NCBI GenBank assembly: GCA_903882875.1
Contig: CAIRYQ010000044.1
Span: 26,192 to 90,191 of the forward strand
Length of the DNA stretch: 64,000 nt
DNA from: an uncultured Spartobacteria bacterium
Lineage (GTDB): Bacteria > Verrucomicrobiota > Verrucomicrobiia > Chthoniobacterales > Chthoniobacteraceae
Direction of reading: 5' to 3'
The notes beneath the pieces were generated by a model. It was not told the origin of the DNA, did not search any database, and was given only the letters and a program-made list of their open reading frames with translations. This document shows positions 35,890 to 43,171 of this stretch, piece after piece (within the stretch, counting starts at the first letter, position 1; each line of letters begins with the position of its first letter). The position numbers and the translations under genes are program-made.

Positions 35890-38800
35890 TCAGCCAGCCC
35901 TCCGTTTGATGAGCTTGTTGCGGCGCTGCTTGCCGCGCGATTCGGCATCCGACGCTGCGGCCGGTGCGCTGTCGGCCTGCGCGTCGGAACCGCCGAGGCG
36001 TGCGGTGAGGAGTCTGATCGTCGGACATTCGAAGAGAGTGATGATCGAGACGTTGCGATGCATCTCGCGGCGGATGGCTGCGACGACGATCACGGCCTTG
36101 AGCGAAGTGCCGCCGGCGTCGAAGAAATTTTCGTCCGCGCCGATGTGCGGGCGGCCCAGCGCCTTTTTCCAAATCGCAGCCAGCGATTGTTCAAGGGCAC
36201 CTGAGTTGCCGGGCATTTCACCAGCGATTGAGTTGGCAGATTGCTGACGGATGCGGGAGGAATCCATCGCGGCGACGACGGACTCGATGTCGCTGAGATC
36301 GTCGCCAAGGCGCTGCAATGCCGAGGTGAGCCTGATGCGGTCATGCAAGAACGGTAGAGTCTGAGCAGTGTTGTCCTTCTGTGCCGTCGCGGGTGCGACC
36401 TGCTCATTCGGCTCGTAGCGCAGCGATGCGAGCGATGCTGCGGGTAGCGTGAGCGTGAACTCCGGCCCGTCCGGTGCTGCGCCGAGTTGCGCGAGAAAGT
36501 CACGAGCTGGTTTGTTACGATCTGTGCGGCGATAGGAAAGTTCGACGCTTGTCTTTCCGCCGCGCAACGCGCGGGATGCGAGCGTGGCGAGCATGTGATG
36601 CTCGACGCCTTTGCCGAGCGTGCGGCAGCTCAGGAGCATCGTGTCCACGACGACGCGATCCTCCCCGACGGTGTGCAGCGTCGCGCCGACGAGGCCGTAG
36701 TCGCCGAAACGGTCGCTCACGCTGGTCACCAGGCAACGCGCACCGGATTTCAGGAAATCGCGCAGTTCGCTTTCCGAACGGCGGACGGTGGTGAGGTTGA
36801 ACTGGTTTGTGCGCTGCGTGAGCTGTGCGACTCGGGCGATCTGATCGTCGGTGGCCTCGGTGGTCTCGATGCGCAGTTGCAGGCTGTCGAGGAAGTCGCG
36901 GAGCGTCGGTGCGTTGCCGCGCAGTTCTTCGCGTCCGGCGTTTGCGCGATACCATTCGCCGCGCTCGCGATCCTCCTTCGTCGTGGTGGCGCGATCGAGA
37001 ATCCAAAGGCTGTCTAGGAATGCAGGGATGCGATCGTGCTGCTGCGGGAGCTGGAGTGTGATCACCTCGGGGCACGCTGCGCGGACGGCGGCACACTCGA
37101 CGGGATTGTCGTCAAGGAAGATGAATGTATCGAGGCCGACGTTGAGCTGTTCGGCGAGCGAGCGGAGATTGTCAGGCTTCGGTTCCCAGTTGATCCGCCA
37201 GCCCGCGAGATGCTCGCGGCGCAGCGGCATGTCGTCGCGCTGATCGAAAACGGCGACGACATCGGCCTCCTGGTTCTTGCTGCACAGGGCGAGCAGCACT
37301 CCGGCCTGCGATTGGGCGACCATGAATTCTTGCAGGCGTTTGAATGGCTGTGTGAGCGCGATGCCGTCCGGCCCGTCTTCGGCGGCGAGGCCCTGCCAGA
37401 GCGTGTTGTCGCAATCGAGGACGATCACTTTCACATGAGGCGCGGTCGCGCTGAAAATCGCGCGCGCGATCGCGGTGCCGAGCGCGGCGTAGCCCTCGGG
37501 CGTGAATGGCATGTGGCCGAGCTGATGGCTGTGCGCGTCGTGCAATTCGCGCACGGGATATATTGTGAGAATGTCGTGAGAGCTGATGCAGCGGATGTGC
37601 GGATGCCGCGCGGCGCGGGCGAGGATTTCGGATTCGGCTTCTGCGAGCGCACCGTTCGCTGTCGTGTGCGGCGTGAGCGCAAGGATGAGCGGGTTGCCCG
37701 CGGCTGCGGCGAAGGTATCGAGCGCGCTGCAAAACTCGGCGACCTTCGCGCGGAGTCCGTCGAGCCTTTTGTCCGAGGCGGCGGTTGCGGTGCGGCGGGC
37801 GTAAATGTTGAAGAGGCCGGAGTGCTCCAGGAGTTTTTCCTCGACTACTGCGCAGTGGAAGCCTCGATGCGTGAGCATCTCCTCGACGGCGTTCACGGCG
37901 GTGCGGGTGCGGTCGTGGACTTCGATCACGAGCTGCTCGATGAGTGGCCAGTGTTCGTCAGTGATGCCGCGCAGGATTCCCAGCTCGCTTTTCTCGGCGT
38001 CAATTTTCAGCAGGTGAATTTTTGCGATGCCGTTTTCGCGGATGATGTCGGAGATGGACGTGAGCGGGCACTCGATGGTCTGTGCGTCGAGGCGGTGTGC
38101 GGTGATCGCGGCCACATCGGCATCGCTCACGGCGGTCGCGTCGCGGAGTTCGCTTTCAAGGACGTTGCGCGCTACGGCTTCGACTGCGGCGCGGTCCTCG
38201 GCCTCGTCTGGGTGGAAGCTGGAGAAGACGGACGAGTGTTCGTAAAAAGTGAACTGCGCGCTGCCGTGTTTTTCCGCGACGCCGCAGTTGAATGCGCGCG
38301 CCGTGCCGCCATATGCGGCGCAATTTGCGCGCAGTGCATCGAAGGTGCGCGGCGACGGCTCGAATGCGAAGACCGTGGGATTTTTGCAGCGGCTGAGGAC
38401 GAAGAGCGTGAAGAGGCCGATGTTCGCGCCGATGTCGATCACGGTCGCATCGTCGGCGAGATCGATGCCGTGGCGAAGATACGATTCGTCCACGAAGATT
38501 TCGTGATAGACGTATTCGGTCTCGTGGCGGTTCAGGTGCGCGACTTCGAGTCCGTTTGGCAGCGTGTGGCGTGTTCGGTTTCCAAAGTGCGAAGTGTCGG
38601 CGACAGGCAGCGCGCGGCGCTCGCCGTGCAGCCAGTCGCCGAGGGCGAGCGCGAGGATATTGATGCTTTCGCGGTTGCGGCGGAACGCGGATGCGGGATC
38701 GAGGAGCTGTTGGAAGACCTGATTGTAGGGCGCGAAGTCCACGCGCACTTCGCGGCCGAAGTGTGTGCCCCAAAATTTTAGCGAGTCTTCCAGCGGCTCG

Positions 38801-39702
38801 GCGGTGAAGGTCGCGGCGACGCAGAGTCGCATCGGCTCTGAGCGGGGTTTTTCCGCAGCAGCGGGCGGCTCGATGAAGGCGATGCGGATGCCGGAAAATT
38901 CCGCGAGTGATGTGCCATCTTCCGTGGTGAAAATCACGCTGCCGTGCAGGTCGGAGCTTTCGCCTGCGTCCGGGGGTAGGCGTGTGGCGATGGCCCGCGC
39001 AGGATGCACATTTTGCGCGGCAAAAAATGTGAGACGCTCGATGGAACGGAGGACGAACGTGCGTCCGCGGTCCAGCGTGAACGCGGCGAGGAGTTGTGCG
39101 GCAGCGTCGAGTGTCGGGGTGTCGTGCAGTGCGGCGTTGGCGGTGAGAGGTGCATTGGACTGCGTGTCTGAATGCCTGATGTCCGTCAGCGGCTGGAAGC
39201 GCGGGCCGTATTCGTTGCCGTTCGCGCGGAGTCGTTCATAGAAGTTTGCGGCGGCGATGTGCGTCGAGGATTCTGCGGACAGGAGCGTCCGCTTTGCGGC
39301 GGGGGCTGCGGACAGGAGTGTCCGCATCACGGCGCAGGGCTGCATCGCGGGCGCGGCTTCCACGGTGGAGGATGCGGCCTCGAAAAATTCGATGAGCGCA
39401 TGTGCGTCGTCCTCCCGTGTGATTCGGGCGGTGAGGATCGTTTCTTCGCCCGACAAGAGGATCGGCCGATCGAATGCGATGCGCTCGAGCGACGCCGGAG
39501 CTTCGCCAAAAAGATCGTGGTAGATTTTTTCCGCCAGGCCGATGAGGGCTGCGCCGGGCAACACTGCCATGCCGTGAAAGCCGTGATCTGCGAGCGCGGG
39601 ATCGGCGCGCAGGCCGGTGCGGAATTCGACCAGGCGCGACGGTGCGCGCGGAGACGCGAGGTCCGCCGCTGCGCTGGGTGCGTCCGGATTGGGCCGAATC
39701 AT
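35890..39702 (-). CDS. DH-FkbH-like(FkbM methyltransferase insert)-ACP fusion
   Basis: A 1270-residue protein, first in the biosynthetic operon. Residues about 20-300 are a PKS-type dehydratase with an intact HxxxGxxxxP (His40, Gly44, Pro49) and LDAAAQ (Asp198, Gln202). From about 305, FkbH-like sequence begins (FAPYNQVFQQLLDP near 326). It is interrupted at about 360-637 by an FkbM-family methyltransferase (VIDIGANIGLFTL near 421, FAFEPSP, HLLKIDAEKSELGIL). FkbH then resumes with GHMPFTPEGYAALG, the phosphatase motif VLDCDNTLW near 764, FLDDNPVE, and a GNAT-like end. A carrier with DENFFDAGGTSL near 1196 closes the chain. FkbH enzymes load and dephosphorylate a glycerate unit from 1,3-bisphosphoglycerate. 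ATG 39702 is chosen; the open frame continues 29 codons upstream. Confidence 0.88.
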   Translation of the reverse strand: MIRPNPDAPSAAADLASPRAPSRLVEFRTGLRADPALADHGFHGMAVLPGAALIGLAEKIYHDLFGEAPASLERIAFDRPILLSGEETILTARITREDDAHALIEFFEAASSTVEAAPAMQPCAVMRTLLSAAPAAKRTLLSAESSTHIAAANFYERLRANGNEYGPRFQPLTDIRHSDTQSNAPLTANAALHDTPTLDAAAQLLAAFTLDRGRTFVLRSIERLTFFAAQNVHPARAIATRLPPDAGESSDLHGSVIFTTEDGTSLAEFSGIRIAFIEPPAAAEKPRSEPMRLCVAATFTAEPLEDSLKFWGTHFGREVRVDFAPYNQVFQQLLDPASAFRRNRESINILALALGDWLHGERRALPVADTSHFGNRTRHTLPNGLEVAHLNRHETEYVYHEIFVDESYLRHGIDLADDATVIDIGANIGLFTLFVLSRCKNPTVFAFEPSPRTFDALRANCAAYGGTARAFNCGVAEKHGSAQFTFYEHSSVFSSFHPDEAEDRAAVEAVARNVLESELRDATAVSDADVAAITAHRLDAQTIECPLTSISDIIRENGIAKIHLLKIDAEKSELGILRGITDEHWPLIEQLVIEVHDRTRTAVNAVEEMLTHRGFHCAVVEEKLLEHSGLFNIYARRTATAASDKRLDGLRAKVAEFCSALDTFAAAAGNPLILALTPHTTANGALAEAESEILARAARHPHIRCISSHDILTIYPVRELHDAHSHQLGHMPFTPEGYAALGTAIARAIFSATAPHVKVIVLDCDNTLWQGLAAEDGPDGIALTQPFKRLQEFMVAQSQAGVLLALCSKNQEADVVAVFDQRDDMPLRREHLAGWRINWEPKPDNLRSLAEQLNVGLDTFIFLDDNPVECAAVRAACPEVITLQLPQQHDRIPAFLDSLWILDRATTTKEDRERGEWYRANAGREELRGNAPTLRDFLDSLQLRIETTEATDDQIARVAQLTQRTNQFNLTTVRRSESELRDFLKSGARCLVTSVSDRFGDYGLVGATLHTVGEDRVVVDTMLLSCRTLGKGVEHHMLATLASRALRGGKTSVELSYRRTDRNKPARDFLAQLGAAPDGPEFTLTLPAASLASLRYEPNEQVAPATAQKDNTAQTLPFLHDRIRLTSALQRLGDDLSDIESVVAAMDSSRIRQQSANSIAGEMPGNSGALEQSLAAIWKKALGRPHIGADENFFDAGGTSLKAVIVVAAIRREMHRNVSIITLFECPTIRLLTARLGGSDAQADSAPAAASDAESRGKQRRNKLIKRRAG
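39275..39325. repeat. Twin 18-bp palindromes inside the DH coding region
   Basis: Two near-identical palindromes lie at 39275-39292 and 39308-39325, 33 bp apart. Each has a 6-bp stem GCGGAC/GTCCGC and a 6-nt loop (AGGAGC or AGGAGT). They encode two R-T-L-L-S-A stretches in a linker of the dehydratase domain. The spacing is a multiple of 3. Confidence 0.8.
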
Positions 39703-39989
39703 TTCCGTGAGACTAGCGGCCCGTGTGCCAAGCGGTTGCAAAGTTTTCACCCGACGCCGTGAGAGGCGTCCGGCATGGCGAAGGTCCATTTGGACTGGAT
39801 GGCGTTCGTTGCATCGGAATTCGTTTGCGTCAGGCGGAGGCGGGCGTGAATCCTGCGTGCGAAATGCACCGCCATGGAGCCTGAGAGCAAAAGTATGTTT
39901 CGGACAAAATTAGTTGCTGCGCTGCAAACAGCAATGCCGATGCCACCGTACGGACGGCGTGCCGCCCTGCGCGGACTGCGCGCGACCGC
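39703..39989. other. Intergenic region between divergent operons
   Basis: A 287-bp gap separates the biosynthetic operon (leftward) from the polysaccharide genes (rightward), so it should hold both promoters. I see one 6-6-6 hairpin (stem GACGCC/GGCGTC) at 39753-39770 within the putative leader of the FkbH fusion gene. I see no convincing -35/-10 pair and no regulator gene beside it. Confidence 0.5.
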
Positions 39990-40526
39990 ATGACGCTGAA
40001 GGGCTACACGGTCGGCGATTTTCATCGCGGCGCGCCGCGATGGAAGGAGGCGCTGTGGGTGCTTGTGAAGTGCATGTTTTTCCTGAACCCGTTTCCATGG
40101 CCGTCGGCGTTACGCGTGGCGCTGTTGCGGATGTTCGGCGCGCGCATCGGGAGCAGCGTGGTGGTTCGCGCAAATGTGAACGTGACGTATCCGTGGCGGC
40201 TCACGCTCGGCGACGATGTGTGGCTCGGCGACGAGGTGCTGATCCTGAGCCTCGCGCCGGTGGTGATCGAATCGAGCGTTTGCCTGTCACAGCGGGCGTT
40301 CCTCTGCACGGGGTCGCATGATTTCCGCTCGGAAAAGTTTTCGCTGGTGACGAAGCCGATCACCGTGCGCGCTGGCTCATGGATCGCGGCGCAGGCGTTC
40401 ATCTCGCCGGGTGTGGAAATCGGCGCGGGCAGCATGGTGTGCGCGGGCAGCGTGGTGGTCGAAAATGTGCCGCCGAAGTGCATCGTGCGCGGGAATCCCG
40501 CGCAGGTGGTGAAGCAGCTCGCGTGA
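39990..40526 (+). CDS. WcaF-like hexapeptide-repeat acetyltransferase
   Basis: A 178-residue left-handed beta-helix acyltransferase. The N-terminal 50 residues with WKEALWVLVKCMFFLNPFPWPSAL resemble colanic-acid WcaF-type enzymes. The hexapeptide region begins near residue 50 (ARIGSSVVV), with TGSHDFRSEKF carrying the likely catalytic His. It probably O-acetylates a sugar of the exopolysaccharide. It is the first gene of the rightward operon, and the next glycosyltransferase starts 13 bp after its stop. Confidence 0.9.
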   Translation: MTLKGYTVGDFHRGAPRWKEALWVLVKCMFFLNPFPWPSALRVALLRMFGARIGSSVVVRANVNVTYPWRLTLGDDVWLGDEVLILSLAPVVIESSVCLSQRAFLCTGSHDFRSEKFSLVTKPITVRAGSWIAAQAFISPGVEIGAGSMVCAGSVVVENVPPKCIVRGNPAQVVKQLA

Positions 40527-40539
40527 CGCGGAGACAGTG

Positions 40540-41628
40540 ATGCGAGTCCTCTTCCTGAACCAGTATTTCCCGCCCGATCCCGCGCCGACGGGGCTGCTGT
40601 TCCGCGAGATTGCGGACGAGTTTGTTCGGATCGGGCATGAGGTGGACTTTGTGGATGCTGCGCAAAATTACCGCGGCGCGCAGGGAGGGGGCGGGCGCAT
40701 AAAACGTGAACTCGGCGCGCTGTGGCGGATGCTGCGTGAAGGGCGTGCGCGGCCGCGCGCGGATGTCGTCGTGTCGGGCACTTCGCCGCCGTGTCTCGGC
40801 GTGATCGCGGATCGCGTGGCGCGGAAACACGGCGCGGCGCACATCCATTGGGCGATGGACATGTATCCCGAACTTGCGATCGAGCTGGGCGAAATCGGGC
40901 GTTCGTCGCTCGTGGCGAAAATTGCGGGTTGGGCGATGCGTGGCGTTTATCGCCGAGCGAAAATGCTCGTGGCGCTCGATGACGACATGGTGGCACGGTT
41001 TCACGCAATGGGCTTGGAGTCGCCGTGCATCCGGCCGTGGGTGATTGGGCACAGCAATGACGCGACTGATTTTCCCGCGAAGCCGGAGACGCCGTGGACG
41101 TGGATCTACTCGGGCAATCTCGGGCGCGCGCACGAGTGGGAGACGCTGCTCGCGGCGCAGGCGCTGCTCGAACAGCGCGGTGTGGATGCGCGGCTGCTGT
41201 TCCAGGGCGGAGGACCTTCGCGGAAGCCTGCGCAGGCGCGTGCGGAGGCGCTCGGGCTGCGAAGATGCGAGTGGCAGGACTACGCGGCTGCGGAGGATCT
41301 CACGGCATCGCTGCTGCGGTGCGAGGTGCTCGTGGCATCGCAGCTTCCCGCCGTGTGCGGGCTGCTGTGGCCGAGCAAACTTGCGCTGATGCTCACTTTG
41401 CCGAGGCCGATCCTTTTCGTCGGGCCGCCGGATGGAGCGATTGCGCGCGAACTGCGCGCGATTCCTCATGCGGGCGTTTTTGCGCCGGGCGATGCGGACG
41501 GCGTTGCGCGATGGATCGAGACGCGGCGAACGAACCCGATCCGCGTGGCGGCTACACAGAAGGCGGAGGAACAGCGCCGGTCGGCCCTGGATGCGTGGAG
41601 GGAGATTGTGGAGCGGTTTGCGGAATGA
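40540..41628 (+). CDS. WcaI/WbuB-like family 4 glycosyltransferase
   Basis: A 362-residue GT-B enzyme. The start LFLNQYFPPDPAPTGLLFRE, the SGTSPPCLG loop and HWAMDMYPELA are typical of the WcaI/WbuB group. The C-terminal half has TWIYSGNLGRAHEW, the donor-binding hinge. A GTG codon directly before ATG 40540 is in frame and equally possible as the start. Working with the acetyltransferase upstream, it likely adds a residue to a lipid-linked repeat unit. Confidence 0.88.
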   Translation: MRVLFLNQYFPPDPAPTGLLFREIADEFVRIGHEVDFVDAAQNYRGAQGGGGRIKRELGALWRMLREGRARPRADVVVSGTSPPCLGVIADRVARKHGAAHIHWAMDMYPELAIELGEIGRSSLVAKIAGWAMRGVYRRAKMLVALDDDMVARFHAMGLESPCIRPWVIGHSNDATDFPAKPETPWTWIYSGNLGRAHEWETLLAAQALLEQRGVDARLLFQGGGPSRKPAQARAEALGLRRCEWQDYAAAEDLTASLLRCEVLVASQLPAVCGLLWPSKLALMLTLPRPILFVGPPDGAIARELRAIPHAGVFAPGDADGVARWIETRRTNPIRVAATQKAEEQRRSALDAWREIVERFAE

Positions 41629-41797
41629 ACGCGCGAAGTTTTTTTTCGCCCGTGCGCGGTTCCTGCGTATGATTTCACGCCACACTGCGAAGCATGGCGG
41701 AAAGACCGCCGTGATTTGCGAATGACATGGAAAATCTGATGCGAACATTTGAACCGAACTACGCAGGCGCGGTGCATGCCGGGCTGACGGTCTCCCC

Positions 41798-43159
41798 ATG
41801 ACGCTGGTCTTTTTCTTTCTCGCATTCGGTTTTCTCGTGTCGGTGATCCTCACGCCGTGGATGATCCGTCTCGCGCACGCCGGTGTCGGACTGGATGCGC
41901 CGGACGAGGGGCGGAAGCGGCAGTCGTCGCCGATTCCGCGCATCGGCGGAGTGCCGCTGATGTTCAGCCTCGTGTTCGGCGTGATGGTGATCCTGTGGCT
42001 CCAGCCGGCGCGCTCGTTCGAGTGGTTTCCGATCCTGATCGGGCTCTCGCTGATGTTCGCGCTCGGATTGTGCGACGACATCAAGCCGCTCGGTGCGAAG
42101 AAAAAACTGCTCGGCCAGATTGCGATTGCGAGCATCGTCGCGTCGCTCGGGCTGGAGATTCAGACGTTCTCACTGCCGAGCTACGGCACGGTTGATCTCG
42201 GCGGATGGAGCGGCCTCGTCACGGTGATGTGGCTCATCACGATTCCGAACATCGTGAATCTCATTGATGGTTTCGACGGTCTGGCTGGCGGGCTGGGGCT
42301 TTTCATGTCGGTGACGCTCGGGCTGGTCGGCTACGTGTCCGATCATCTCGGTCTCGCGTGGTTCGCATTCACGCTGGCGGGCGCGCTCATGGGCTTTCTG
42401 ATTTTCAATTTCCCCCCGGCGCGCATCTACCTCGGCGATGGTGGCGCGTATCTCATCGGCTTCACGATTGCGGTGCTGTCCGTGTCGAGTTCGCACAAGG
42501 GGTCGGTGGCCGCGGCGCTGCTGGTGACGGTCGTCGGGCTCGGGCTGCCGATTCTCGACACGTCGTTCGCGCTGGCGCGCCGGGCGCTGCGCGGGTTCCC
42601 GCTTTTCCACGCGGATGACGAGCATGTGCATCACCGTCTTGAGAGGATGGGCATCTCCAAAAGGAGGATCCTTTTCGGGCTCTACGGCATCTGCGTGATC
42701 CTGTCGCTGATCGGGCTCACGATTTTCTGGAACAAGGGCGGCACGCTGCCGATCGCGATCGGCCTTGGGATGTTTTTTCTCATGGTGCTCGGCGTCGTGC
42801 GGCACTTCCTGCGCGTACGGAGCTGGCGCGATGCGCACCGCCAGATCAAGCGCGTGCTCAGCCGCCGGCAGGCGGTGCAGTACACAGTGCTCCAGGCGAA
42901 GCTGCTCCTGCTCGAGGTGGATCGCTGCGACACGGGCCAGGAGTTCTGGAAGATATTTGATCAGACGATGCGGCGCGTCGGTTTTGTGGAGGAAAATGAG
43001 ACGGAAAACCCGGTGCCGATCCAGTTGCGGCAGAACGGCGCGAAGCCGCTGGTGCTCCACGCATCGCTCGACGAGGGGACGGTTCCCGAGTGGCAGCGCA
43101 TCGCGGAATGTTTCCGCCCCGCCTTCTCAAAGGCGCTCGCCAAATGGGGGCCGAGGTGA
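41798..43159 (+). CDS. MraY/WecA-family polyprenyl-phosphate sugar-1-phosphate transferase
   Basis: A 453-residue polytopic membrane protein with about ten helices in the first 330 residues. The family motifs are LGLCDDIKPLGAKKK (magnesium and polyprenyl phosphate), NIVNLIDGFDGLAGG, ARIYLGDGGAYLIGF and HADDEHVHHRLERMG on the cytoplasmic face. It links a sugar-1-phosphate (often GlcNAc-1-P) to undecaprenyl phosphate, starting polysaccharide synthesis. The C-terminal 110 residues form a soluble extension not needed for catalysis. The next gene starts 12 bp later. The 170 bp upstream hold no gene that I can see. Confidence 0.92.
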   Translation: MTLVFFFLAFGFLVSVILTPWMIRLAHAGVGLDAPDEGRKRQSSPIPRIGGVPLMFSLVFGVMVILWLQPARSFEWFPILIGLSLMFALGLCDDIKPLGAKKKLLGQIAIASIVASLGLEIQTFSLPSYGTVDLGGWSGLVTVMWLITIPNIVNLIDGFDGLAGGLGLFMSVTLGLVGYVSDHLGLAWFAFTLAGALMGFLIFNFPPARIYLGDGGAYLIGFTIAVLSVSSSHKGSVAAALLVTVVGLGLPILDTSFALARRALRGFPLFHADDEHVHHRLERMGISKRRILFGLYGICVILSLIGLTIFWNKGGTLPIAIGLGMFFLMVLGVVRHFLRVRSWRDAHRQIKRVLSRRQAVQYTVLQAKLLLLEVDRCDTGQEFWKIFDQTMRRVGFVEENETENPVPIQLRQNGAKPLVLHASLDEGTVPEWQRIAECFRPAFSKALAKWGPR

Positions 43160-43171
43160 CGGAATAGGACG

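Noticed and set aside
31952..39702. Pure methoxymalonyl-ACP interpretation of the FkbH, ACP and dehydrogenase set
   Set aside because: The serine-code A domain embedded in the set is not explained by it, so aminomalonyl formation must be considered for the same enzymes.
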